The notes beneath the pieces were generated by a model, which worked only from the letters and a program-made list of their open reading frames with translations, did no database searches and was not told the origin of the DNA. This document shows positions 1-7,869 of a stretch of DNA of 64,000 bases, piece by piece. The first letter of the stretch is position 1. Each line of letters opens with the position of its first letter. The stretch is taken from the NCBI GenBank assembly GCA_964412195.1, contig CAYPNP010000001.1, positions 62,001 to 126,000 on the forward strand. Reading direction: 5' to 3'. The position numbers and the translations under genes were made by a program. Source of the DNA: CAYPNP01 sp964412195 (GTDB taxonomy: Bacteria; Acidobacteriota; JAAYUB01).

Positions 1-587
1 TGGCGGTAGGTCTCCACCGTCTTGATGCTCACGAACAGGCGGGCGGCGATGATCCGGGTCTCGACGCCCTGGCCGATCAGGCGGAGGACTTCCAGCTCCC
101 GGTCCGACAGCCGGCCGATCGCCGGACCGGGCTTCCCGGCGCCGGCGATCTTCTCGTTGAGCAGCCGCTGGGCGACTTCCTCACTGAGGAACGTCTTGCC
201 CGACAGCACCTGCCGGATGGCCCGGATGATGACGTGGGCAAACTCGTCCTTGAGCACGTACCCGCTGGCCCCCGCATGCAGCGCCCGCTCCACGAAGTGC
301 GCCTCCTCGTGGACCGAGAGCACCAGCATCACCAGGTTGGGGTAGAGGCCGCGGAGCTGCTTGATGACCTCGATGCCGCTGGCGCTCTGCTTCAGGGAAA
401 TGTCCACCACCACCAGGTCCGGCTGCTCCGCCTCCACCACCTTGAGGGCGGTGCGGGCGTCGTGCGCGCTGCCCACCAGCTCCAGGTCGGGCTCGTCGGC
501 GAGGAGCTGCCGCAATCCCTCCACCATCAGCGGGTGGTCATCCACGGATACTATCCGGGCGGTTCGGCCGAATTTCGCCTGGACCAT
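1..587 (-). CDS. NarL/FixJ-type response regulator (C-terminus cut by window edge)
   Basis: Cytoplasmic DNA-binding response regulator, read on the reverse strand from ATG at 587; 195 residues are visible and the last part of the HTH lies outside the window. The receiver domain (about residues 10-130) shows the acidic pair D16-D17, phospho-acceptor D62 in VVVDIS and K113 in YVLKDE. A LuxR-type HTH begins near residue 158 with LSDRELEVLRLIGQG and runs into SIKTVETYR at the edge. The start overlaps the stop of the upstream histidine kinase by one base (TGATG), so the two are translationally coupled and almost certainly cognate: the kinase belongs to the HisKA_3 class that normally pairs with NarL-type regulators. 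Target genes cannot be read from the sequence. Confidence 0.93.
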   Translation of the reverse strand, partial: MVQAKFGRTARIVSVDDHPLMVEGLRQLLADEPDLELVGSAHDARTALKVVEAEQPDLVVVDISLKQSASGIEVIKQLRGLYPNLVMLVLSVHEEAHFVERALHAGASGYVLKDEFAHVIIRAIRQVLSGKTFLSEEVAQRLLNEKIAGAGKPGPAIGRLSDRELEVLRLIGQGVETRIIAARLFVSIKTVETYR

Positions 588-3500
588 CAGTCCTCCTGCT
601 GCCCGTGCCCGGCGGATCGGGCATGAATTTCCGACAAGGGGACCGTGCAGACCACCCCGGTCCCCCCGTCGGGGTGCTGCCGGATCTCGAAGTGCCCGCC
701 GATCAGCCGGGCCCGGTATTCCATGATCTTCAGGCCCATCCCCTTCGGGCCGGGGGTCTCGGATCCGGCGCCCCGCCCGTAATCCCGCACCGTCAGGCAG
801 ATCGTACCCTCCGTGGTGCGCAAACCGACGGTCAAACGGTCCGTTCCGGAGTGGCGGGCGGCGTTGAGCATCGCCTCCCGGGCGATGTAGTAGAGATGGG
901 TCGCGACGCGGAGATCTTCAATCTGGATCTCCGGATCCACGTCGGTCGCGCAGGCGATCTGGTAGTCCCTCCGGATCATGTACTGGATCTCGTCGATCAT
1001 GGCCGGCAGGCCGTTCTCGGCCAGCGCCAGCGGGAACAGGCCGCGGGCGATGCTGCGGGTCTGCTGGATGGCTTCCTTGATCTTCTCCTCGATGGCGGTG
1101 GTCTCCGGCGCCAGGTCGGGGTTCCTCTTCGCCAGCAGCCGGCACTGCACGGCGATGGACACCAGGTCGTGGGAGAGGTTGTCGTGGAGTTCCAGCCCGA
1201 TCCGCTGCCGCTCGGTTTCGGAGATCTCCACCATGGTGTTGACCATCTCCAGCCGTTCGGCCGATTTCTTCCGGTACTGCCGGACGGTCCAGCCGAACGC
1301 GGCGCCCGTCACCCCCAGGATCCCCAGCGCGATCAGGGAAAGAAACCAGGCGCTCCGGTAGTAGGGGGGCCGGATCACCACCGGGATCGACCAGCCGGCC
1401 TCGTTCCACACGCCGTCGCTGTTGGCCGCGCGAACCTGGAAGACGTACTCGCCCGGATCCGGCTTGTAGAACGCGGCGGCGCGGTGCGAGGCGTCGGTGT
1501 AGATCCAGCGGGGTTCCAGCCCCCGCAGGCGGTAGGCGTAGAGGTTCATGGCGGGTTCGGTGAAGTCGAGCGCGGTGAACTCGATGGAAAACTGGGCGTC
1601 CTGGTAGTCGAGCGTGATCGCCCCCCGGGACAGGAGGGAATGGAGGGAATCCACGCTCCGGTTGAACAGCTTGATATCCGTCACTTCCACCGGCGGAGGC
1701 AGGGAGTTCGGCCGGAGGGCGGCCGGCCGGAAAGCGGTCAGGCCGGAAAGCCCGCCGAAATAGAGCCACCCCTCCCGCCCGCGGCTGCCGGAATTCTCGC
1801 TGAACCGGTTCTCCTGCAAGCCGTCGGCGGCGGTGTAGTTCCGGAAAGTCGGCTCCGTCGGTCCGGGACGGAACACGGCCAGGTCCCGCCGGGTGGACAC
1901 CCAGATCCGGCCCTCGGCATCCTCGACCAGCGCGTTGATCATGTTGTCGGGAAGCCCGTCGCGGGTGGTGAAGGGGGTGAAGGCGCCGGTTTCCGGGTCG
2001 AAACGATGAAGGCCGCCGCCGATCGTGCCGACCCACAGCGCACCGGTGCGGTCCTCGAGCAACGAGGTGATCCGATTGTCGGTGAGCTTGTTCGGGCCCT
2101 CCGCGGCCGAGCTAAAATGTGTCAGGACGGGCGGCTGGCCCGGGCGTTGCGCCAGGCGGACCAGGCCCAGATACTCGGTCCCGACCCAGACCGCTCCGGA
2201 CCGGTCCACCAGGAGGGCGGCGACGCTGAGATCGGCCGGCTCGACCGCCTCGATCCCCTGCAGCGCCACCGGCGCAAACTCGCCCGTGGAAGGCCGGCGG
2301 GTGTAAAGGCCGGCGGAGGTGCCGATCCAGAGGACGCCGTTCTTGTCCCAGGCCAGCGAGTAGATGCAAGCGGCCTGGAGCCGATGCCGGGGGTCGGGGT
2401 GGTGAAGGAACGGCGTGGCCTGCCCCCGGGCGACATCCAGACGCCACAGTCCGCTTTGAGCCGTCCCGATCCACAAGGCCATTCCGGGATGCGCCGGATC
2501 TTCGCTGAGGGCCTGGACGGGCTCCTGGAACAGGGCGGATCCCCCCGGCGGCACCCGGTGAAACCGGCGGATTTCCCGGCCGGGATCGTCGGCACAGGCC
2601 AGGCCGGAGGAACCCCCGATCCAGAGGCGGCCGGCCGAGTCCTCCAGGACGGCCCGGAGGTTCGGGAAGGGCAGCTTCAGGGAATCCTCCGCCTTCGCCG
2701 TGAAGAGCAGGAAGCGCCGGGCCGTGCGGCTGAGCTTGCGGATCCCGCCCCCGCTCGTCCCGATCCAGAGATTTCCCGAACGGTCCCGGCACAGCGACAG
2801 GATGACCCCGATCGTCTCGTACGGCCGCTGCTCGAGGAGATCGCGATGTTCGACGAAGGCGCGCCGGGGGACGTACAGGTCCAGGCCGTGCCCGCGGGTG
2901 CCCAGCCAGAGGCTGCCGTCGGGTTCCGCGCACAAAGCGTGGATGCCGTGGAAATTCGAGATGTAGGCATGGCGGATGGAATCGTGCGACGGGTCCAGGA
3001 GGTCTAGGCCGACCGGGCCCCCGATCCAGAGGAAGCCGTCCGGGGCACAAACCAGGTCGTTGACCGATCGGTCCTTCGACTCCCCGTCGGCTGGGGGGGC
3101 CAGCGCGACCGGCGCGGCGCGGCCGGTCGCCGGGTCAAGCCAGCTCAGGCCGCGGCCTTCCCGGCCGATCCACAGCCGGCCGTCCGGGGTCTCGGCCAGG
3201 GCCAGCACGGGATCCGGGGCGCGGGGGCCGGAGGGCTCCGGGGGGTCCGGGAAAGGCCGGCAGCGCCCGGCCCCGGGCTCCATCCGGAAGAGGCCGTGGG
3301 AGGTGCCCACCCAAAGGACTCCCGGCTCCCGCTTCGATTCGTAAAGCCGGTGGACGACCAACCGCTCCCGCGCGGGGAGCACGACCTCCGCCTTGGCCGG
3401 CGTGAAATGGCCGCTGTCCGGATCGAACCGGAACAGGCCGTCCATGGTGCCGACCCAGAACCGGCCCGACCCGTCCTCCCGCAGGGCGGTGATCCGGTTG

Positions 3501-3787
3501 TGCGGGAGTCCGGCGGGGATGTCGGGCTGATGGCGGTACACCCGGAACCGGTAGCCGTCGAACCGGTCCAGGCCGTCGTCGGTCCCGAACCACAGGAATC
3601 CCCGCCGGTCTTGGAGGATGCAGCGCACCGTGTTCTGGGACAGTCCGTTCTCGGCGGAGAAGCTGTCGAACTGGACGTAGCGGGTCTGGTGCGCCACCGC
3701 GGAGGAGGGAGCCGCGGTCAGCCCGGCGGAAAGGAGCAGGACTCCGGTGACCGCCCATACCGCCCGATGCCTGGCTCGTGCATTCAT
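587..3787 (-). CDS. Hybrid-type membrane sensor: regulator-propeller histidine kinase (HisKA_3)
   Basis: Membrane histidine kinase of about 1066 residues. A signal peptide (VLLLSAGLTAAPSSAVA) is followed by many periplasmic propeller repeats with the LWFGT/LWVGT signature (for example FLWFGTDDGLDRFDG), which form one or two beta-propellers, then a Y_Y_Y domain, a single membrane helix (WFLSLIALGILGVTGAAFGW), a HisKA_3 domain with His872 (counted from an upstream TTG; 868 from the ATG) in ELHDNLSHDL, and a HATPase domain (REAMLNAARHSG, GRGAG, GMGLKIM). The architecture is typical of sensors of polysaccharides or other extracellular ligands in Bacteroidota and Acidobacteriota; the ligand here is unknown. 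I chose ATG at 3787 over a TTG at 3799 because the -10 box sits at 3796-3801, so an mRNA would start at about 3789. No Shine-Dalgarno is present, which fits leaderless initiation. Confidence 0.93.
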   Translation of the reverse strand: MNARARHRAVWAVTGVLLLSAGLTAAPSSAVAHQTRYVQFDSFSAENGLSQNTVRCILQDRRGFLWFGTDDGLDRFDGYRFRVYRHQPDIPAGLPHNRITALREDGSGRFWVGTMDGLFRFDPDSGHFTPAKAEVVLPARERLVVHRLYESKREPGVLWVGTSHGLFRMEPGAGRCRPFPDPPEPSGPRAPDPVLALAETPDGRLWIGREGRGLSWLDPATGRAAPVALAPPADGESKDRSVNDLVCAPDGFLWIGGPVGLDLLDPSHDSIRHAYISNFHGIHALCAEPDGSLWLGTRGHGLDLYVPRRAFVEHRDLLEQRPYETIGVILSLCRDRSGNLWIGTSGGGIRKLSRTARRFLLFTAKAEDSLKLPFPNLRAVLEDSAGRLWIGGSSGLACADDPGREIRRFHRVPPGGSALFQEPVQALSEDPAHPGMALWIGTAQSGLWRLDVARGQATPFLHHPDPRHRLQAACIYSLAWDKNGVLWIGTSAGLYTRRPSTGEFAPVALQGIEAVEPADLSVAALLVDRSGAVWVGTEYLGLVRLAQRPGQPPVLTHFSSAAEGPNKLTDNRITSLLEDRTGALWVGTIGGGLHRFDPETGAFTPFTTRDGLPDNMINALVEDAEGRIWVSTRRDLAVFRPGPTEPTFRNYTAADGLQENRFSENSGSRGREGWLYFGGLSGLTAFRPAALRPNSLPPPVEVTDIKLFNRSVDSLHSLLSRGAITLDYQDAQFSIEFTALDFTEPAMNLYAYRLRGLEPRWIYTDASHRAAAFYKPDPGEYVFQVRAANSDGVWNEAGWSIPVVIRPPYYRSAWFLSLIALGILGVTGAAFGWTVRQYRKKSAERLEMVNTMVEISETERQRIGLELHDNLSHDLVSIAVQCRLLAKRNPDLAPETTAIEEKIKEAIQQTRSIARGLFPLALAENGLPAMIDEIQYMIRRDYQIACATDVDPEIQIEDLRVATHLYYIAREAMLNAARHSGTDRLTVGLRTTEGTICLTVRDYGRGAGSETPGPKGMGLKIMEYRARLIGGHFEIRQHPDGGTGVVCTVPLSEIHARSAGHGQQED

Positions 3788-3795
3788 CGCATTGT

Positions 3796-3824
3796 ACAAT
3801 AATGAAAAGACTTGCGAATGTCAA
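3796..3824 (-). promoter_or_regulatory. Sigma-70-type promoter of the propeller kinase
   Basis: On the reverse strand a perfect -35 TTGACA (3819-3824), 17-bp spacer and -10 TATTGT (3796-3801). Only 8 bases separate the -10 from the ATG at 3787, so the predicted transcript has essentially no leader. Confidence 0.6.
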
Positions 3825-3852
3825 TCCCGCTACGGAGCGGGGCGTCCGGCTT

Positions 3853-5538
3853 TCATTCGCGGGTGGCGGCGGGTCCCGATTTGCGCCGCCACGCCTTCCG
3901 GATCATCCAGAGGGTCGCCGCGGCGAACGCCAGCATCAACGCCCGGGCGCCCCAGAGATAGGGCTTGTCCGCCGGAGCAGTGTCTTCCATCAGGAACACC
4001 CCGACGGCTTGCTGCCAGGTCCAGACCGCCAGCAGCACCAGGATGTAGGCGGGGGTGATGTACTTGATGATGAACTTGTACGCCGTCGGCACCCGCAGGT
4101 CGGCGCCCCGGTGCAGCTCGTCCCAGCTCTTGTCGATGCCGAAGATCCAGGCGAACAGGATGATCTCCAGGGCCGTCAGGATCACCAGCAGGAAGGTGCC
4201 GGCCCAGAAGTCGAGCTCGTCCAGGAAGCCGTGCCGCAGGAAGACGACCACCAGCAGGGTCGAGGCGGCCGCCACGCCCAGGACCGTGTTGACCGCCCGG
4301 TGGCGGCCCCACCCGAACTCATCCTCGAGGAAGGCGATGGCCGGCTGGGCCAGGGCCACCGAGGTGGTGATCCCGGCGATGAAGAGCAGGCCGAACCACA
4401 TGCCGCCGAAGATGTGGCCGAACGGCAGCTGCTGGAAAATCACCGGCATGGCCTGGAAGCCGAGGTCGTACGCGCCGTGCTTGGCGATAACCTGGGTCTC
4501 GGCCAAGCCGAAGAAGGCCACCGCCACCGGAATGGCGATGGTGCCGCCCAGGACCACCTCGGCGAACTCGTTGGTCGAGGAGGTGCTCAGGCCGTTCAAG
4601 GTCAGGTCGTCCTGCTCCCGGAGGTAGGAGGCGTACATGCAGAGGGTGCCCTGGCCCAGGCTCAGGGTGAAGAAGATCTGCCCCGCCGCCGCGAGCCAGA
4701 CCGAGGCCGACCCCAGGCGGCTCAGGTCCGGGTTCCAGATGAAAGCCAGGCCGTTGGCCACCGACCAGTCGGGGTGCGCCGGCACGGGCGCGCCCATGGT
4801 CAGGACCCGGACCGCCAGGGCGATGCCGAAGACGAACAGGATGGGCATCCCGATCTTGGCCAGGACCTCGATGCCCTTGGAGATCCCGCGGTAGAGGCAG
4901 ATGTAGTTGATGGCCAGGGTCAGGGCCAGGAACAGCAGGGCGGTGAGGACCGTTGGGAACTCGGCGGTGCTCTCCACCCCCTGGAAGCCCCGCAGGAATT
5001 GGCCCATGGCCTCGCGGGAGGAATCGCCGAAGTACCGGCCGCTCAAGGAGAACCATGAGAAGGCCATGCACCACGACTCGATGAAGACGTAGTAGACCAG
5101 GATGGTGAAGGGCGTCATGATGCCCAGGAAACCAAGGTACTTGGCCACGGGGTGCTTCCACATGACCGCGAACATTCCGGGCGTGGTGCCGTGGCCGCGC
5201 ACGCCGCCAAAGCGGCCGATGGACCACTCCACCCACATCATGGGGATGCCCAGGAGCAGCAGGGCGATGAAATAGGGGATCATGAAGGCGCCGCCGCCGT
5301 TGGAGGCGGCCTGCACCGGGAAGCGCAGGAAGTTGCCCAGGCCGATGGCGTTGCCGGCCATGGCCAGGATTAGGCCGACCCGGCTGGCCCAGCGGTCCCG
5401 GCCCGGCGCGCCCCCGTCCGACAGGGTCTTCTTCTTGCCGAACAGGACGCGGCTGAAGCAGTACACAGCGAGGGCGATGATGACGCCCCAGCCCAGCAGC
5501 AGGAAGGCCCAGCCGGCCCCGGTCAGTCCTTGGCCCAT
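3853..5538 (-). CDS. Neurotransmitter:sodium symporter (NSS/SNF) family transporter
   Basis: Inner-membrane sodium-coupled importer, probably for an amino acid or related amine, 561 residues. The NSS hallmark in the first core helix is visible as AMAGNAIGLGNFLRFP (about residues 60-75; the unwound Na+/substrate site), followed by NGGGAFMIPY and MMWVEWSIGRFGG. Roughly a dozen hydrophobic segments follow. The protein is longer than LeuT-like bacterial members and has an additional N-terminal hydrophobic segment (residues about 8-32) before the canonical first helix. ATG at 5538 has GGAGG seven bases upstream. It has its own promoter and lies between a two-component pair and a secreted hydrolase without an obvious functional tie. 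Substrate cannot be assigned from the sequence. Confidence 0.93.
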   Translation of the reverse strand: MGQGLTGAGWAFLLLGWGVIIALAVYCFSRVLFGKKKTLSDGGAPGRDRWASRVGLILAMAGNAIGLGNFLRFPVQAASNGGGAFMIPYFIALLLLGIPMMWVEWSIGRFGGVRGHGTTPGMFAVMWKHPVAKYLGFLGIMTPFTILVYYVFIESWCMAFSWFSLSGRYFGDSSREAMGQFLRGFQGVESTAEFPTVLTALLFLALTLAINYICLYRGISKGIEVLAKIGMPILFVFGIALAVRVLTMGAPVPAHPDWSVANGLAFIWNPDLSRLGSASVWLAAAGQIFFTLSLGQGTLCMYASYLREQDDLTLNGLSTSSTNEFAEVVLGGTIAIPVAVAFFGLAETQVIAKHGAYDLGFQAMPVIFQQLPFGHIFGGMWFGLLFIAGITTSVALAQPAIAFLEDEFGWGRHRAVNTVLGVAAASTLLVVVFLRHGFLDELDFWAGTFLLVILTALEIILFAWIFGIDKSWDELHRGADLRVPTAYKFIIKYITPAYILVLLAVWTWQQAVGVFLMEDTAPADKPYLWGARALMLAFAAATLWMIRKAWRRKSGPAATRE

Positions 5539-5568
5539 GGATTCGCCTCCGCCGAAGAAGTTCTTCTA

Positions 5569-5596
5569 AGCATAAGCCGGAACGGGATTTTGTCAA
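5569..5596 (-). promoter_or_regulatory. Sigma-70-type promoter of the NSS transporter
   Basis: Reverse-strand TTGACA (5591-5596), 16-bp spacer, TATGCT (5569-5574), giving a leader of about 25 bases carrying the GGAGG ribosome site. Confidence 0.5.
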
Positions 5597-5629
5597 TTAT
5601 TTTGGAGGCGGCGATGAGGGGTTTGCTTT

Positions 5630-5703
5630 GGAGTGCGGTGATTCGGCGCCCCCAACATACCGGCGGCGGCAAGGGTCCGGCGCGCGCCTCATCACCGCAC
5701 TCC
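5630..5703. repeat. Inverted repeat with 13-bp perfect arms
   Basis: GGAGTGCGGTGAT at 5630-5642 is exactly complementary to ATCACCGCACTCC at 5691-5703, separated by 48 bases. It fills the gap between the hydrolase stop and the transporter promoter. It could fold in RNA downstream of the hydrolase or be a dispersed palindromic repeat; no T-run follows either arm. Confidence 0.7.
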
Positions 5704-5710
5704 ATAAAAA

Positions 5711-6742
5711 TCAGGGTTTCAGGTACTTGGCCAGGAAAAGATAGATCTCCTGGCGCGACTCCCGGGCCAGCGGCGTGTCGATCCGGTTGAAGCTGTGCCC
5801 GCCGGGCGCGTCCTGGTAGACCTTGTACTCGAAGTTCTTGCCGGCCGCCTTCAGCGCGGCGATCAGGTGCTGCACCTCGACGACGTTCACGTCGCGGTCG
5901 TTGGTGGTGGTGTGCACCAGCAGCGGCGTCTGCAGCTTGTCCACGCTCCAGACCGGCGAGCGGCGGCGGTACTCGTCGACATCCTGGTTGGCGGTCTTGC
6001 CGATGTGGTAGGGGGCGGCGAATTCCTCCCGGTACTCGTCGTCGGAGTAGCCCATGCGGGCCAGCAGGTCGGACACCGGCACGCCGGCGTAGCAGGCGGC
6101 GAACTTCTCCGGGTGCTGGAACACGGCCAGGAGCGAGATCAGCCCGCCGTGGCTCCAGCCCACCATGGCCACGCGCTTGCCGTCGACGAAGGGCAGGTTC
6201 TCCACGGCCCAGTCGCGGCCGGCGACGCAGTCGTCCACTTCGAGCCCGCCGTAGTCGATGGCCCGGTAGAAGTCGCGGCCGTAGCCGGTGGAGCCGCGGT
6301 ACTCCGGCGCCAGCACCACGTAGCCCTGGGCCATCATCTCGCGGATGATGTGGACGTGGTAGGTGGTGAAGTCGGCGTGCACGCCGCCGTGCGGCAGGAC
6401 GATCAGGGGGTGGGCCTTGGCGCGGTCGAGCTGCCGCGGCACGAACACGTACGCGTACACCTTGAGCGGGTGGCGCGCGTTCTGGATGCCGTACGTCTCC
6501 TCGCCCTTGGGATTGGGCGGGCCGACGTAGGTGACCTTGTCGATCTCGGCGACGTCCCCGACGCGCTGGAACCAGAGGATGTCGTCGGTGGCCTTGGCCA
6601 GCATGTCCAGCTGGCTCTGCAGCTGGGCGACCTGCGATTTCAGCTCCTTCACCTGGCCGGCCAGGTCCGGCGCGGGGTCTTCCGCCCGGGCGGCCGGCAG
6701 AACCAGCGCCAGAAGGAGGAGCGACAGGGCGAGGCGTTTCAT
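5711..6742 (-). CDS. Secreted alpha/beta hydrolase, prolyl-oligopeptidase (S9)-like
   Basis: Predicted exported serine hydrolase of 343 residues. An N-terminal signal peptide (MKRLALSLLLLALVLPAARA) leads into a short coiled coil (about residues 25-55, LAGQVKELKSQVAQLQSQ) and then an alpha/beta-hydrolase domain. The nucleophile elbow is GWSHGG, with the acid in TTTNDRDVNV and the histidine in GGHSFNR, the catalytic order of S9 peptidases and dipeptidyl-aminopeptidase-like esterases. There is no N-terminal propeller, so the gene is a stand-alone catalytic domain with a coiled-coil tether. The frame stays open upstream, but that part reads through a repeat element; ATG at 6742 has GGAGG seven bases away and begins exactly at the signal peptide. 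Substrate (peptide or ester) is not determinable. Confidence 0.9.
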   Translation of the reverse strand: MKRLALSLLLLALVLPAARAEDPAPDLAGQVKELKSQVAQLQSQLDMLAKATDDILWFQRVGDVAEIDKVTYVGPPNPKGEETYGIQNARHPLKVYAYVFVPRQLDRAKAHPLIVLPHGGVHADFTTYHVHIIREMMAQGYVVLAPEYRGSTGYGRDFYRAIDYGGLEVDDCVAGRDWAVENLPFVDGKRVAMVGWSHGGLISLLAVFQHPEKFAACYAGVPVSDLLARMGYSDDEYREEFAAPYHIGKTANQDVDEYRRRSPVWSVDKLQTPLLVHTTTNDRDVNVVEVQHLIAALKAAGKNFEYKVYQDAPGGHSFNRIDTPLARESRQEIYLFLAKYLKP

Positions 6743-6774
6743 GGATACCTCCGGAAAGCGGGATGACACCCGCC

Positions 6775-6783
6775 ATTCTATCA
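6775..6783 (-). promoter_or_regulatory. Extended -10 promoter of the secreted hydrolase
   Basis: Reverse-strand TGATAGAAT, an extended -10 (TGnTATAAT class, 5/6 in the hexamer) about 33 bases before the ATG. No good -35 is visible, as expected for extended -10 promoters. Confidence 0.4.
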
Positions 6784-6853
6784 CGGCCGGACGTATTGGA
6801 CGGTTTCCGAGGCTTTGTCGCAATCCCAAACAGTCTCGTCGATCACGGGTTTC

Positions 6854-7126
6854 CAGCCCGAAGGGCGCCCTACAATAGCCCCATGCGCGAGCATGGGGAA
6901 AGAATCGAAATCCCGCGTGTTCGTGGATCTCCTCCCCGAGCCCGCTCTGGGGCGGCATCCTCCTGGCGATCCGTCTCCCCTCACCCAGACCGGACGATGG
7001 CGAGTAGATCCGCCTGGTATGCCGCCCCGAAACGGGGCTCGGGGAAAGGAAATCCACCTGTTCTCCTCACGCTGCGCCAATCCCCATGCTCGCGCATGGG
7101 GCTATTGTAGGGCGCCCTCCGGGCTG
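6854..7126. repeat. 273-bp dispersed element with 45-bp inverted ends (copy 1)
   Basis: Left arm 6854-6898 begins CAGCCCGAAGGGCGCCC; right arm 7082-7126 is its reverse complement with a single mismatch. Each arm holds its own small hairpin (CCCCATGC...GCATGGGG). Inside, a second nested inverted pair (GGGGCGGCAT near 6949 and ATGCCGCCCC near 7019) makes the whole unit one long foldable structure. A diverged second copy lies at 26336-26612. No open frame with protein-like composition is inside. It occupies most of the 6743-7332 gap between the divergently transcribed hydrolase and sigma factor; the remainder shows nothing recognisable. Confidence 0.85.
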
Positions 7127-7332
7127 CCACCGCCTAGCCAATCCAATCGTGGCCGGTTGTTGCGACACCGCCTCATTCCGCCGCCGGCGTGGGCGATATG
7201 GAACTTTTTCCGGCCAAACGGAGTAGTTGATCAATGACTGGATGCGAGTTCGACGGAAAAAGCGCGAGGCGCTGTTAATAAATGGGTACTTCAATCGTTT
7301 CTCTCTCAGGAGACGGACAAGGAGCGGAGAAG

Positions 7333-7857
7333 ATGGCAGCGGCGGATCCCATCCCCCTGACCCCGGCGGCCGGCGGCGAGATCGAGCGGCTGTACCGGGA
7401 CCACCACGCGATGATCCTGCGCACGGCGTACCGGATCACCCGCGACCTCCGCGATGCGGAGGATGTCCTGCACGGCCTGTTCATGCGGCTGCTGCGGGAC
7501 GGGGGCCTGCCGGTCCCGGCCGCGGGCGCCGGCCCCTACCTGCACCGCGCCGCGGTGAATCGGTCGCTGGACCTGCTGCGCCAGCGGCGCGGCGCCCTGC
7601 CGGTGGAGGCCGCCGGGAACTGCACCCCGGCCGGCCCGGCCACGCCCGACGAGGTGCGCCGCCGCCGGGAGCTGGGCGACCGGCTGCGCGCCGCCATCGC
7701 CCGGCTGTCGCCCCGGGCCGCCGAGATCTTCGTCCTCCGGCACGTGGAGGGCCTCTCCAACGCCGAAATCGGCCGGATGCTCGGCATCTCGTGGAGCGTG
7801 GTCGCCGTCACCCTCCACCGGGCCCGCCGCCGTCTCCAGAAAGAATTCCAGTCCTGA
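7333..7857 (+). CDS. ECF-type RNA polymerase sigma factor
   Basis: Sigma-70 family factor of 174 residues that would redirect RNA polymerase to a small regulon. Region 2 is visible around residues 16-55 (ERLYRDHHAMILRTAYR, with DAEDVLHGLFMRLL) and region 4 at the C-terminus (LSPRAAEIFVLRHVEGLSNAEIGRMLGIS as the HTH, then VTLHRARRRLQ). Regions 1 and 3 are absent, as in ECF factors. I chose ATG at 7333 because AAGGAG sits 8 bases upstream; an in-frame ATG at 7282 would add a 17-residue tail without a ribosome site. The next gene, 12 bases downstream, is a membrane protein with an anti-sigma zinc finger, so the two form a sigma/anti-sigma pair. Confidence 0.92.
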   Translation: MAAADPIPLTPAAGGEIERLYRDHHAMILRTAYRITRDLRDAEDVLHGLFMRLLRDGGLPVPAAGAGPYLHRAAVNRSLDLLRQRRGALPVEAAGNCTPAGPATPDEVRRRRELGDRLRAAIARLSPRAAEIFVLRHVEGLSNAEIGRMLGISWSVVAVTLHRARRRLQKEFQS

Positions 7858-7869
7858 GGGAGAGACGCC

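Noticed and set aside
605..3007. 800-codon open frame on the plus strand opposite the propeller kinase
   Set aside because: It is antisense to a gene with clear motifs; GC-rich codon bias leaves long mirror frames. The composition (Gly/Arg/Pro/Asp-rich) is not protein-like.
3778..5058. 426-codon frame opposite the NSS transporter
   Set aside because: Mirror frame of a gene with defined NSS motifs; no start signal.
6781..7294. Small frames on both strands inside the 273-bp element
   Set aside because: They are translations of the inverted repeat arms; the same pseudo-peptides recur in copy 2.
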